Notes under the pieces: model-generated
Told to the model about the DNA's origin: nothing
Seen by the model: the letters and a program-made list of their open reading frames with translations, nothing else
Databases searched by the model: none
Position numbers and translations under genes: made by a program
Shown: in pieces, positions 9,502 to 18,447 of the stretch
Numbering within the stretch: the stretch's first letter is position 1
Layout: every line of letters begins with the position of its first letter
From: Chthoniobacter flavus
GTDB lineage: Bacteria; Verrucomicrobiota; Verrucomicrobiia; Chthoniobacterales; Terrimicrobiaceae
DNA length: 37,890 nucleotides
NCBI GenBank assembly: GCA_945903555.1
Contig: CAMDOJ010000002.1
Coordinates: 1-37,890, forward strand
Reading direction: 5' to 3'

Positions 9502-10077
9502 TCAAGGGCTCTCTGCCTCGACCAGTGCAGCACGGCGCACCTCACGGCGCTTAAAGATCCGATATGTGACTAAATAGCTGATCAACGCAGATGGAGCAGA
9601 CAGGAATAAGGAACCTAAAAGCATGGGAAGGACGATGTCCAAAAATGTTTTCCATTCCATTAAATCACTAAATTGAAAACTTTTCGCGCCCGTCATATTA
9701 GGAGCAATATTTAAGAGGTTGAGAATCCATGAACCAATCTGGTATTCGATCTCGAGTATTACTGGCCATAGTGGCGTGCACACATCGTGTAGTGTCACAG
9801 TGATGACAGCGGCGATGGGATTGCACCGCAGGATGTAGGCTACCCCCAAACAAATCAGGGTCTTCAAACCAAAAAAGGGAGTGAATCCGACAAAGATACC
9901 AATCGCGACCCCTCCGGCTAACGAGTTTGCCGAGCCATGCAGTTCAAGCAATTTCAAGCCCAAAGACCTAAAGTGGTTAATTAGTTTTCGAAACACGTTC
10001 CTTGGAATATCATCCAAAAACCACTCCCCAAACAACAAAAACGAATGAACACATTTAATGTGCCATGCTCGAGGCAA
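9502..10077 (-). CDS. DUF2062 family membrane protein
   Basis: A 191-aa protein with the DUF2062 hallmark 'GGVAIGIFVGFTPFFGLKT' (about residues 55-73), followed by hydrophobic helices and 'NPIAAVITVTLHDVCTPLWPVI' near 85-106. A last membrane span near 148-170 is followed by a basic C-terminus. DUF2062 proteins are small inner-membrane proteins of unknown biochemistry, often beside glycosyltransferase or lipid genes. The frame begins at TTG 10077, overlapping the 3' end of menE by 23 bases. Other TTG codons lie at 10038 and 10035, and no convincing ribosome-binding site decides among them. Co-transcription with menE is likely. Confidence 0.8.
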   Translation of the reverse strand: MPRAWHIKCVHSFLLFGEWFLDDIPRNVFRKLINHFRSLGLKLLELHGSANSLAGGVAIGIFVGFTPFFGLKTLICLGVAYILRCNPIAAVITVTLHDVCTPLWPVILEIEYQIGSWILNLLNIAPNMTGAKSFQFSDLMEWKTFLDIVLPMLLGSLFLSAPSALISYLVTYRIFKRREVRRAALVEAESP

Positions 10078-11398
10078 GGTGAGTCAGTTCCATGTAGTCA
10101 ATCTTGGCATCATTGATGGGAATGCTATCGGGCCACGGAAAAAAGCAATCGGGTATCGCAAATCTTTCGACACGTTCCGCAAGAAATCCCCTTAAATAAT
10201 CCTCGTCCAAGACCCCAGCAACAAAAGCCGCTGGACGCATTCCATAGTGAGGATGAAAGATCCCCACGACAGCCACGCGAGTTACACTAGGGACGTCGCT
10301 AAGAATCGCCTCAATCTTTTCTGGGTGGATATTTTCCCCACCCGATATGATCATTCTATCTCGCCGTCCAATAAGGATTAATTCGTTATTTTCATTAAAG
10401 GTTCCGACATCACCGGTTGATGCCCAACCGGCTGCATCCGTGATGGATTCAAGCTGTCCCGAAGTGTTTAAAATACCTGTCGCTAGGATTCCTCCCCTCA
10501 CCTGCACCTCTCCCGACGCGGAAAGGCGAAGCTCCCTACTTGGTAAGGGCTTTCCAACGTGAATCGGAGTCGGGCATGTTGTGAGTTTTTCTGTGGTCGT
10601 AATCTGCGAGGCCGTTTCCGTCATTCCATATGTCAGATGAAGAGAAACCCCATATTCGATAGTGCGTTGCACTAAGCTGGCTGAAATCGGTCCCCCTCCA
10701 GCTAGCACCGCATGGAGACGGTGCAACGGCGCTCGGGCGAGAAGAAGGCGTTCTAATTGGAGTGCAACGACGGATAAGTGCGTGATGGCATCATTCGAAA
10801 TCTGGGATTCGAGGGGCAAAGAAGCATCTGGTATCACGACGGTGGAGCCCGAAGCAAGGCACCGAATGAGAACCGAAATCCCGCTCACATGGTGCAGAGG
10901 AAGTGACAATAACCACCCGCAACCGGGCGCCAATGGGATCCGTTCTTCAGCCCCGATGGCATTCACAAAATGGGCATCCCATCGATGAGCAACTGCTTTT
11001 GCATCGCCGGTTGAACCCGACGTGAAGATCAATGTTCCGACGCCTTCTAATTCCCAATGTGGGGAATCCATTTTTTCAAAATTTGATTCGCGATTAATAC
11101 CCTGCGCGCAAACATGGGCGGCCCGACGCAAGATTTCTATACGCGGCAAACGTGGGCTTAATGGAACCACCGGACGACCAGAAAGGTAGCCTGCAAGGAG
11201 CATGGCGACATGATCGAAACTGGTCGGCATCACCGTAACAAGGGGCGAAGATCCCCAGTTGGGAGCATTCCTGATCACTACCCTCAAAAAATCTGGCAAT
11301 TCGCGATAACGTATTTTCCGTCCGCTGGAGAGATCGTGCAAGGCTACCGAATCCCCAAAGCTATTGGCGGATTCCTCAATCAAGAAAAGTGGATTCAT
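10055..11398 (-). CDS. menE: o-Succinylbenzoate-CoA ligase
   Basis: A 447-aa member of the ANL (acyl-CoA synthetase) superfamily that activates o-succinylbenzoate with ATP and CoA in menaquinone synthesis. The P-loop-like A3 motif is 'IFTSGSTGDAK' (124-134), A5 is 'LTYGMTETASQI' and A8 is 'GRRDRMIISGGENIHPEKIE'. The C-terminal catalytic lysine lies in 'INDAKIDYMEL' near residue 435. The family alone would allow other substrates, but the surrounding menF-D-H-B-A-C genes fix the assignment. It starts at ATG 11398, overlapping the menC 3' end by 23 bases. Confidence 0.93.
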   Translation of the reverse strand: MNPLFLIEESANSFGDSVALHDLSSGRKIRYRELPDFLRVVIRNAPNWGSSPLVTVMPTSFDHVAMLLAGYLSGRPVVPLSPRLPRIEILRRAAHVCAQGINRESNFEKMDSPHWELEGVGTLIFTSGSTGDAKAVAHRWDAHFVNAIGAEERIPLAPGCGWLLSLPLHHVSGISVLIRCLASGSTVVIPDASLPLESQISNDAITHLSVVALQLERLLLARAPLHRLHAVLAGGGPISASLVQRTIEYGVSLHLTYGMTETASQITTTEKLTTCPTPIHVGKPLPSRELRLSASGEVQVRGGILATGILNTSGQLESITDAAGWASTGDVGTFNENNELILIGRRDRMIISGGENIHPEKIEAILSDVPSVTRVAVVGIFHPHYGMRPAAFVAGVLDEDYLRGFLAERVERFAIPDCFFPWPDSIPINDAKIDYMELTHLASSMAH

Positions 11399-12317
11399 CG
11401 ACAGAAGGAAGTTCGGTAGAGCTACAAAAGGTATAACTATTTAGAGGAAGTCGGGTCGTCAGTAGGTCATTCTGAATATGCGAATAAGTGTCGAGACCAG
11501 CAGCGCCAATTCGCTCTAATGAAGCAGCAAATCGCCCCAGAGCATAAATCCCGACTCCGGACTCGTAGCAGGCACTCACGACAGAGTTCATCCCCAGCGA
11601 TGCTCCCGCTTGAGCGAAACGGGAGCAGGTCTCAAATCCTCCCATCAAAGTTGGCTTGAGCACTAAAGCCACCGCACCTTGATAACGGCCCAATTCGTCG
11701 GCCCCGATCTCCCTTAATGTTTCATCAAGGGCAATCGGGACTGGGCAACGCGCTATCAAATGCGGGAGTGATTCGCTCTTTCGCAAGGGTTCCTCCAAAT
11801 ACTCGACCGGCAAGCCGACCAAATCTTGAGCAACCTGCATGCAGGTGTCAAAGTTCCAAGATCGGTTGGAATCGAGGCGAAAAGTACACGCAGAGACATC
11901 ACGAATCACTGATAGCAAATGCGGTATCGCGTCCAATGGAACGTGCGTGGTCTTGATTTTCAAGCAACGGCAACCCTCCGCCAAGGCCAGCTTGGCTTGA
12001 TCGAGGATCTCGGAAACCGTTCCTTGAAGAAGTGCATTGATGGGCACTTCGTTGTGAAGCACTGGCCAGTTCCGAAAACCATCTGCAGAAGCCATTACGC
12101 CATCCATAGCGCACTGCAATGAGGGTAAATTACCTGGGATGGGATCGAATTGAGTATGATTCGAAAGATATCGAACCAGATCATCGACCGTCTCCATGCT
12201 CCACCCAGGAAGTGGAGCCGCATCGCCCCAAGTTCCTTTCCAAGATAACAATATTCCGCGCCGAACGTTTCCATTAGTCAGAGGGAGTTCGTAGCGATGG
12301 AACGATAGCGGGATCAA
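11376..12317 (-). CDS. menC: o-Succinylbenzoate synthase
   Basis: A 313-aa enolase-superfamily enzyme that dehydrates SHCHC to o-succinylbenzoate. Visible active-site elements are the 'LKIK' lysine pair (Lys120, Lys122), metal ligands Asp149 in 'FRLDSNRSW', Glu175/176 in 'EYLEEPL' and Asp198 in 'IALDETLRE', and the second-side lysine Lys221 in 'LVLKPTLMGG'. It starts with TTG at 12317, and this TTG overlaps the menA stop as TTGA, so translation is probably coupled. The length is close to that of E. coli MenC. Confidence 0.93.
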   Translation of the reverse strand: MIPLSFHRYELPLTNGNVRRGILLSWKGTWGDAAPLPGWSMETVDDLVRYLSNHTQFDPIPGNLPSLQCAMDGVMASADGFRNWPVLHNEVPINALLQGTVSEILDQAKLALAEGCRCLKIKTTHVPLDAIPHLLSVIRDVSACTFRLDSNRSWNFDTCMQVAQDLVGLPVEYLEEPLRKSESLPHLIARCPVPIALDETLREIGADELGRYQGAVALVLKPTLMGGFETCSRFAQAGASLGMNSVVSACYESGVGIYALGRFAASLERIGAAGLDTYSHIQNDLLTTRLPLNSYTFCSSTELPSVDESTFLD

Positions 12318-13213
12318 AATAGAAGAAAAAGCGATAGGATTAAAGCCATCAAAAGACTCAATCCACCAGTACGCGGAAACAGACCATTGATCAAACGCAT
12401 GTCTCGAATTTGATACACAGGCACCAGAACAGCTAATCCTCCAAGGATGCAGACCGCCATGCTCGCACTCAATGCAGTCAATGAAAGATGACCATCGCGA
12501 AAGAGCAGGAGGGTGAAAATGAAGGGGGCGTAAAGGCCAAGGGCGATCTCTGCACGCACAAAAGCTAACCCAAAACGAACAGCGAGGGTTTTTTTGTTCA
12601 CCACAATATCGGATTCGCGATCCCGAAGATTATTCAGTGCGATGAGAACCACTGAGTATGACCCCGGAATGCACCCCAATATAAGAGCAGGGAAGGAAAT
12701 ACCATGCGCCTGCACATAGTAGGTTCCCATCGTCGCAACGGGGCCAAAAAACACAAAAGTGAAAACATCTCCGAGTCCCATATACGCAAGAGGAAAAGGT
12801 CCCGCCGTATAAATAATCCCACAAAAAATGGAGATGATACCGATCCAAAAAACAGGCCAACCCGCCTCATAAATCAAATAGAGACCGGCTAAGCCCGCTG
12901 CAAAAAAAGCGATAAGCATAGCGAGAAATACACTTCGCGGAGAAAGGAGGCCTGATGAGGTGACACGCACGGGACCAAGTCGATCTTCAGTATCCGCCCC
13001 TTTTTTTGCATCCCAATAATCATTTGCGAGATTGGTGCCAATTTGAATACCGATAGCACCGAGTAAAGCGGCGATGGCACACGGAAGATGGCTTTTACCC
13101 AGCGAGTAAGCGAGTGCTGTTCCCAGCATCACAGGCGCAAGGGCAGCGAAGAGTGTCTTCGGGCGTATGGCTAAGAGCCAAAGCCTCGTTTGCCTGAGAA
13201 GGCCTTCACTCAC
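12314..13213 (-). CDS. menA: 1,4-Dihydroxy-2-naphthoate polyprenyltransferase
   Basis: A 299-aa UbiA-superfamily membrane protein that attaches the polyprenyl tail to DHNA, giving demethylmenaquinone. The first Asp-rich motif is '[20 protein letters not shown]' (about 62-81), which carries the Asn-Asp-x-x-Asp prenyl-diphosphate/Mg site. A second motif region is '[23 protein letters not shown]' (about 193-215). Eight to nine hydrophobic helices cover the rest. It starts at GTG 13213, overlapping the menB stop as GTGA, and is coupled downstream to menC. Confidence 0.95.
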   Translation of the reverse strand: MSEGLLRQTRLWLLAIRPKTLFAALAPVMLGTALAYSLGKSHLPCAIAALLGAIGIQIGTNLANDYWDAKKGADTEDRLGPVRVTSSGLLSPRSVFLAMLIAFFAAGLAGLYLIYEAGWPVFWIGIISIFCGIIYTAGPFPLAYMGLGDVFTFVFFGPVATMGTYYVQAHGISFPALILGCIPGSYSVVLIALNNLRDRESDIVVNKKTLAVRFGLAFVRAEIALGLYAPFIFTLLLFRDGHLSLTALSASMAVCILGGLAVLVPVYQIRDMRLINGLFPRTGGLSLLMALILSLFLLF

Positions 13214-14034
13214 GGACGTTTGGGAAATTTACCGAAATCCGGTTTTCTTTTTTCCACAAAGGCATTCCGTCCTTCCTGCCCTTCTTCAGTCATGTAGTAA
13301 AGCAAGGTTGCGTTGCCAGCGAGTTCCTGCAGACCGGCCTGTCCATCGCAGTCGGCATTGAGAGCCGCCTTCAAGCAACGAATCGCCAGAGGGGACTTTT
13401 CAAGGATCTCACGACACCATTGTACCGTTTCGATTTCGAGCTGTTCGTAGGGGACGACTTTGTTCACAAGTCCCATATCGAGGGCTTGGGTGGCATCATA
13501 GGTGCGGCAAAGAAACCAAATTTCACGGGCTTTCTTTTGCCCTACAATACGGGCGAGATAACTGGCTCCGAACCCCCCGTCGAAGGAACCGACTCGTGGT
13601 CCGGTCTGCCCAAACTTGGCGTTGTCTGCGGCGATCGTCAGATCACACATGACATGTAAAACATGCCCGCCACCGACCGCCCAACCGGCAACCATAGCAA
13701 TGATCGGTTTGGGACAAGTGCGAATTTCCCTCTGAAAATCCAAGACATTCAATCGTTCGACTCCAGCTCCATCAGAGTAACCAGCATCCCCACGAATCTT
13801 CTGGTCTCCGCCAGAACAAAAAGCCAACTCGCCTTCCCCAGTGAGAATCACGACGCCGATGGATGAGTCGTCGCGAGCATCCTGAAGGGCATTTCGCATC
13901 TCCTGGACCGTGAGCGGTCGGAAGGCATTGCGGCATTCGGGACGGTTGATGGTGATTTTTGCGATGCCCTCCGCTTTTTCATAGCGGATGTCTTCAAATT
14001 GCAGTGCGGGTTTCCACTCGAGAGCCAACTTCAT
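13210..14034 (-). CDS. menB: 1,4-Dihydroxy-2-naphthoyl-CoA synthase
   Basis: A 274-aa crotonase-fold enzyme that closes the second ring (OSB-CoA to DHNA-CoA). Oxyanion-hole segments are 'CSGGDQK' (73-79) and '[20 protein letters not shown]' (117-136). The MenB-specific '[22 protein letters not shown]' block (141-162) distinguishes it from other enoyl-CoA hydratases, as does the C-terminal '[18 protein letters not shown]'. It is read from ATG 14034, with 46 bases separating it from menH, the widest gap inside the operon. Confidence 0.98.
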   Translation of the reverse strand: MKLALEWKPALQFEDIRYEKAEGIAKITINRPECRNAFRPLTVQEMRNALQDARDDSSIGVVILTGEGELAFCSGGDQKIRGDAGYSDGAGVERLNVLDFQREIRTCPKPIIAMVAGWAVGGGHVLHVMCDLTIAADNAKFGQTGPRVGSFDGGFGASYLARIVGQKKAREIWFLCRTYDATQALDMGLVNKVVPYEQLEIETVQWCREILEKSPLAIRCLKAALNADCDGQAGLQELAGNATLLYYMTEEGQEGRNAFVEKRKPDFGKFPKRP

Positions 14035-14080
14035 AGTTCATCAGATTTATCACGACCGGCGTGTCTTCCAATGCCGAAAT

Positions 14081-14896
14081 TCAAGGACTTGATCGCTGGA
14101 GGAATTCGATAACGCATTTGGCCGCTTCCGATGGATTTTCTATAAGGATCTGGTGACCCACGGCATTGAGAATTTTAAGTTCCGATAAGGAGACTGTGTC
14201 CGTAAGTCGCCTTGAGATGGGAACATATTTCTCATCAGCGGACCCCGTCAAAAATAAGGCCCGCCCGGTGTAGCCTTCCAGTTTATTCCAAAGGGATGGA
14301 AGGACGCCGGACCCCCATTGATCTAGAGAATCTGCCATAGCGCAGGGATTTTGTTTCAGCCTCGACTCGATAAAGGAATTCTTCAGTTCCATGTTTCTTG
14401 CAGGAGAGTTGAATATAGGAAGATTCCACCAGTCGCCCAGAAATGAACGAAAAGCGGAGTCCGATTTGATTCCTCTCAATTGATCGGCCAAAATGGAGTC
14501 CGAAACTTTTCGTTGGGCGCGTTCACTTGGAATCTCGAGGCCTGCTGTGGTGGAAATCCCAATAAATACTGGGAACTTTTGGGGATTAGAAAGAACGCAT
14601 TGAAGACCCAGACGACCACCGAGAGAATAACCGATCAACGTGACCTCATCCGCGATTTCCGACTCGAGGAGTGAAGCGATTTGAGTTTCAAAAGAATCCA
14701 CAGACATCGGCGGGCTTGAGCCATGACCAGGCAGGTCGGGAGCAAGAATGCAGAGATTGGGATTGAAAGTGAGGGCTGCGCGGGCAAATGCATCCCAATC
14801 GAAGCCTGTTCCCATGAAACCATGGATGCATAGCCAAACAGGAGAACCTAGGCTTCCCCAGCGATGAAGTTTTAGCGGGGCCATTTGAAATCCCAT
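14081..14896 (-). CDS. menH: Alpha/beta hydrolase, SHCHC synthase
   Basis: A 271-aa alpha/beta hydrolase in the position of menH between menD and menB. MenH eliminates pyruvate from SEPHCHC to give SHCHC. The nucleophile is Ser91 in 'LIGYSLGGRLGL', the acid is Asp in 'FLTGSADEKYVPI' (about 220) and the base is His in 'NAVGHQILIENP' (about 246). The oxyanion region 'IHGFMGTGFDW' (24-34) matches the MenH 'HGFLGSGxDW' pattern. The start is ATG 14896, or possibly ATG 14884 four codons later; both overlap the end of menD. Confidence 0.92.
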   Translation of the reverse strand: MGFQMAPLKLHRWGSLGSPVWLCIHGFMGTGFDWDAFARAALTFNPNLCILAPDLPGHGSSPPMSVDSFETQIASLLESEIADEVTLIGYSLGGRLGLQCVLSNPQKFPVFIGISTTAGLEIPSERAQRKVSDSILADQLRGIKSDSAFRSFLGDWWNLPIFNSPARNMELKNSFIESRLKQNPCAMADSLDQWGSGVLPSLWNKLEGYTGRALFLTGSADEKYVPISRRLTDTVSLSELKILNAVGHQILIENPSEAAKCVIEFLQRSSP

Positions 14897-16569
14897 TCGC
14901 GAATCTGATCGGCGATGGAATTATGCAATTTCGCATTCTCATCACGATCCGTCACACATTCCACGATTTTCGGTCCGTTAGTAACTGATGAAAGACAATC
15001 CTTCAGCGAGGAAACAGTTGTTGGGTTATGGTATTCGATGCCGAACTGGGCGGCGGCATGAGCGAAACCAAAAGGATGAGGAGTCTCCCAAAATCTTTCT
15101 CGTGTATCCGCATCAACTGTAAGAGGCAGAAAACGAAAGATCCCTCCCCCATGGTTGTTAATGATCAGGAGAGTCACTGGTTGACCCAAGAGAAGCGAAA
15201 TAGAATTCAAATCATGCAATGCCGCAAGATCCCCAATGAGAGCTAAAACGGGGCGATTTGAAGCCATGGCGATACCCGCGATGGTGGCGATATTTCCATC
15301 AATCCCACTGGCTCCGCGATTGCCGAAAACAGGGATCAACTTGTCCCCAAGCGACTCAGCAGAAGAATCAAAATCCCGTATAGGCATGGAGTTCGCAAGA
15401 AATAGCGTGTGGTTGAGCGAGAATGCAACGCGAGCAGTCAGTCGCGAGATTTCGGGTTCAGAGAGTCTATCGCTCGCACCGAGTTGCTCCTGAAGAACAA
15501 GCGCACAACGCGTGTCAATGGACTTCCAAGCAATAGACCAATCCTGAGAAGCGGGTGCTAGATGCGGAAACGATCTGCAAAACTCCAATATGCCCATGCG
15601 GATCAAGTTGGGATTTTGACTCCACGGATCAAGGGGCATTGGCGATTCCCGCACTTGAATATAATCACCTGCTCGGCACGCGCTCAGCCATTTTCCAATC
15701 CGCTTGGAGACAAGCGCACCCCCGAAATGAATAACCCGATGGGGGGATGGAACATCGTTTTGCTGTAAAATCCAATCTCCATGTCGAATCACTCCAGGCA
15801 TCAACCGAGCCCCAGATAAGGCATCACAAAAGACCGGCCAGCCGAGTCGGGACGCCCATGCAATGATCTCAGGAACATCCTTCTGCTCTCCGGCGGAAAG
15901 CCTGCCAATAACGACAACTCCATACTCGGTGGAAAAAAATGCGCCCAAGGAAAGCGGTGATTGGGCGATTGTGATTTGTGGAAATTGCGGGGGATCAATG
16001 GGGGTCGGTGCTTTATCCTCATTTTTTTCAAGAAGAGGTTCACGAATGGGGACATTCACATGCACAGGACCGGGGGTGTCCCCTGTGGCAACAATGACCG
16101 CCTCGGAAATAGCCTTAATGAGGGACTCCTTCGATGTGGAGGGGTCGTCTGGACAAGGCAGATCATTTGACAAACGTACAAAGGTTCCGAAGATTCCAGG
16201 TTGGAGAATCGTCTGGTTCGCACCGGTGCCGCGAAGTTCCGGCGGTCTATCCGCAGTAATAAAAATAACAGGCACTCCGGAATGGGAAGCCTCGACACAA
16301 GCGGGAAGAAGGTTAGCAACAGCAGACCCACTGGTCGTAATGCAAACGGAGGGAAGTCCCGTTACCATCGCATGCCCTAGTGCGGCAAAGGACATCCCCC
16401 TTTCATCATAATGCACGGTCACCGTGATATCATTGGTTTCTGCAAGAGCCGCAATAAGTGGGGAGGACCTTGCTCCGGGGCTCATGAAATAATGACGAAC
16501 GCCCATATGGCATAACGTATCAATCACGATGCGACCTGATTCGCGATTGGTGAGTGTGGTCCGACTCAT
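14872..16569 (-). CDS. menD: SEPHCHC synthase
   Basis: A 565-aa thiamine-diphosphate enzyme that joins isochorismate to the succinic semialdehyde unit made from 2-oxoglutarate. The N-terminal 'HYFMSPGARSSPL' (26-38) and the cofactor-activating Glu56 in 'YDERGMSFAALG' are as expected. 'DRPPELRGTGANQTI' (about 106-120) is a MenD hallmark. The ThDP/Mg motif starts at 'LIGDLAALHDLNS' and ends in 'IINNHGGGIF'. ATG 16569 overlaps the menF stop as ATGA. Confidence 0.97.
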   Translation of the reverse strand: MSRTTLTNRESGRIVIDTLCHMGVRHYFMSPGARSSPLIAALAETNDITVTVHYDERGMSFAALGHAMVTGLPSVCITTSGSAVANLLPACVEASHSGVPVIFITADRPPELRGTGANQTILQPGIFGTFVRLSNDLPCPDDPSTSKESLIKAISEAVIVATGDTPGPVHVNVPIREPLLEKNEDKAPTPIDPPQFPQITIAQSPLSLGAFFSTEYGVVVIGRLSAGEQKDVPEIIAWASRLGWPVFCDALSGARLMPGVIRHGDWILQQNDVPSPHRVIHFGGALVSKRIGKWLSACRAGDYIQVRESPMPLDPWSQNPNLIRMGILEFCRSFPHLAPASQDWSIAWKSIDTRCALVLQEQLGASDRLSEPEISRLTARVAFSLNHTLFLANSMPIRDFDSSAESLGDKLIPVFGNRGASGIDGNIATIAGIAMASNRPVLALIGDLAALHDLNSISLLLGQPVTLLIINNHGGGIFRFLPLTVDADTRERFWETPHPFGFAHAAAQFGIEYHNPTTVSSLKDCLSSVTNGPKIVECVTDRDENAKLHNSIADQIREWDFKWPR

Positions 16570-17894
16570 GGCGCTAGGATATGGAGGACGCCCGAAATTT
16601 TATCCTCGAGTTCAGACCACTCACGTTCCGCGTCCGAGCCCTTAACAATTCCGGCTCCAGCAAAGACATTAAGTCGCATCTCAATCAAATGCATGGATCG
16701 AATCGCCACGCAGAACTCAGCATCCTCACGGGAAATCCAGCCCAGCGGACCAGCATACCAACCGCGATCAAAGAGCTCATTTTCTTCGATGAAGGACCGG
16801 GCCGCTTTCGTGGGCGACCCGCATGTGGCTGGCGTGGGATGCAATCCCTCAAGTATCTCACCATCGGATAAGTCGGCCGCAAGTTGGCCACGCAAATGGG
16901 TCTGCAAATGCTGAACCCGAGCGAGCTTAAGAACGGCAGGCAATTCATCATGAGAAAAATCCACGCAAAGCTCACGGAAGGCTCTAGCTAACTCATCTAC
17001 TACGAGACGATGTTCGAGTCGTTCTTTTGAGAAATCCCTTAATTGGGATTCCAATCGCGCATCTTCCGCTGGGTCGAGACTGCGGGGACGCGTGCCGGCA
17101 ATGGCCTCGCTTTCCACATTGCGGCCGACTCGACGGTAGAGTTGTTCGGGACTCGCGCCTAAAAATGCACCGGAGTCTTTTGTTGGCTCAAAACAAAAGT
17201 GAAAACAAGCCGGAGTCTCACCCATAATCAATCCCAAGAGCGCATAGGGAGTGATTTTTTCCGCCAACTCAAAGGTGGATTGGCGAGCGAGAACGACCTT
17301 GTCCAATAAGCCAGAGGATATTTGTTGAAGAGCGAGATGCACAGCCTCGGACCATTGTGAAAAAGGGGGTTGGTCACTTCGGGTCAAGACGCCTGGTTTT
17401 CTCAGCTTGGCCATGCGATCAAGTCCAGCAATCCATGCAGCCACATCGGAAGTTTCCAGATCATCCCGTGTGAAGTGAATTGCGAGCTTGGTCGACGATC
17501 CCGCTCGAGTGACTTCTGCCTTAGGAATAAAATAGAAATCACCGGGAAACGGCCAGTGATTCGCGGGGGAGGATTGGGCAAAGCGAGCCCCCCCAAAAAG
17601 TCGAATGCCGGAATCCGAATTGGCGAGCAACTCGGAAAGCTCGGACACGCTGCCCGATGCCACTTGACCAAATGCCAATATTGGAAGCCCGCCACTCCTC
17701 GATCTCCAAAATATTTTAGGAAAAAGGGGAGCGGATTCCAACCAACGCGGACTTAATGAAAAATCCTCATTCATATGCCACTCGCGGCGCAAAATACCGT
17801 CTGTGCGGTCAAAATCGGCTGCGGTTGGCCCTAACAAATCGGGCCACTCTCCAGCACGCATGGGAATCGGAGGATGCAAAAAAACGGGATTCAT
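16566..17894 (-). CDS. menF: Isochorismate synthase
   Basis: A 442-aa chorismate-utilising enzyme, first step of the classical menaquinone route. The C-terminal catalytic domain (about 175-440) carries 'KVVLARQ', 'AIAGTRPRS', 'EHRLVVDEL', 'LHPTPATCGSP' and 'FDRGWYAGPLGW', the standard isochorismate synthase series. The N-terminal 170 residues are divergent, as is usual. The context (the head of a men operon) separates it from siderophore-type EntC. It begins at ATG 17894; the 82 bases to the divergent thioesterase gene must contain the operon promoter. Confidence 0.95.
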   Translation of the reverse strand: MNPVFLHPPIPMRAGEWPDLLGPTAADFDRTDGILRREWHMNEDFSLSPRWLESAPLFPKIFWRSRSGGLPILAFGQVASGSVSELSELLANSDSGIRLFGGARFAQSSPANHWPFPGDFYFIPKAEVTRAGSSTKLAIHFTRDDLETSDVAAWIAGLDRMAKLRKPGVLTRSDQPPFSQWSEAVHLALQQISSGLLDKVVLARQSTFELAEKITPYALLGLIMGETPACFHFCFEPTKDSGAFLGASPEQLYRRVGRNVESEAIAGTRPRSLDPAEDARLESQLRDFSKERLEHRLVVDELARAFRELCVDFSHDELPAVLKLARVQHLQTHLRGQLAADLSDGEILEGLHPTPATCGSPTKAARSFIEENELFDRGWYAGPLGWISREDAEFCVAIRSMHLIEMRLNVFAGAGIVKGSDAEREWSELEDKISGVLHILAP

Positions 17895-17914
17895 TCTTAA
17901 TGATATTACGATAG

Positions 17915-17924
17915 GAGACGTCTC
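17915..17924. promoter_or_regulatory. 10-bp palindrome in the menF/thioesterase divergent promoter region
   Basis: GAGACGTCTC is a perfect palindrome lying 20 bases upstream of menF and 52 bases upstream of the divergent thioesterase gene. The position would suit an operator serving both genes. No known regulator motif is recognised, so this is a weak call based on symmetry and location. Confidence 0.25.
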
Positions 17925-17976
17925 AAAGGTGTGGAATCATTTTAGAAAGTGAATAAAAGATATTACTATCCACTCT

Positions 17977-18402
17977 ATGACAAGCCCTGCCGCATATAGA
18001 CTCATCCGACGGATCCAATTTGCTGACACCGATGCGGCTGGAGTCGCGCACTTTTCCCGTCTGCTCATGATGGTCGAGGAAGCCGAGCATGAATTTTTGC
18101 GCTCCCTACAAATTCCCATTCTGACGGAATCCTCAGCTTGGCCATGTGTGGCTCTTGATGTGAACTATCTTTGCAAGTGTGAATTTGGAGATCTGATCGC
18201 CATCGAATTACACGTGGCCAGCATCGGCCGTACTTCAATCACGTACGAGTTTCATGCTTTTCAGTCGCAAGCATCGGATCAATCTAAGGTCTTCTGTGGT
18301 AAAATGGTCAAATGCCATATCCTTCCCGGTAAGTCAGGGGCCACACCGATCCCGGAGTCGATTCGTGATATATTGAGGGCGTTTTTGCCTCACGTAATCT
18401 GA
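17977..18402 (+). CDS. Hot-dog fold acyl-CoA thioesterase, candidate DHNA-CoA hydrolase
   Basis: A 141-aa 4HBT-type thioesterase. The N-terminal 'IQFADTDAAGVAHFSRLL' (13-30) is the signature of this family, with Asp17 and Asp19 as candidate catalytic acids. The 'TDAAG' form is close to that of the cyanobacterial DHNA-CoA thioesterases (Slr0204 type) rather than the YbgC 'TDxxGxVYH' form. It is divergent from menF, and the window otherwise lacks the hydrolase needed between MenB and MenA, so a MenI role is a good inference. A general YbgC-like thioesterase is the alternative. Confidence 0.8.
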   Translation: MTSPAAYRLIRRIQFADTDAAGVAHFSRLLMMVEEAEHEFLRSLQIPILTESSAWPCVALDVNYLCKCEFGDLIAIELHVASIGRTSITYEFHAFQSQASDQSKVFCGKMVKCHILPGKSGATPIPESIRDILRAFLPHVI

Positions 18403-18447
18403 TTTTATCCCACTTTGGAGGGAAGTGAAAATAGAGGCGAATCAGAT
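18397..18447. terminator. Possible bidirectional terminator between convergent genes
   Basis: ATCTGATT (18397-18404) and AATCAGAT (18440-18447) form an 8-bp inverted repeat with a second short stem (CACTT/AAGTG) inside. It spans the gap between the stops of the thioesterase and the lytic transglycosylase genes, which face each other. The interior is loose and the T-runs are modest, so this is tentative. Confidence 0.35.
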
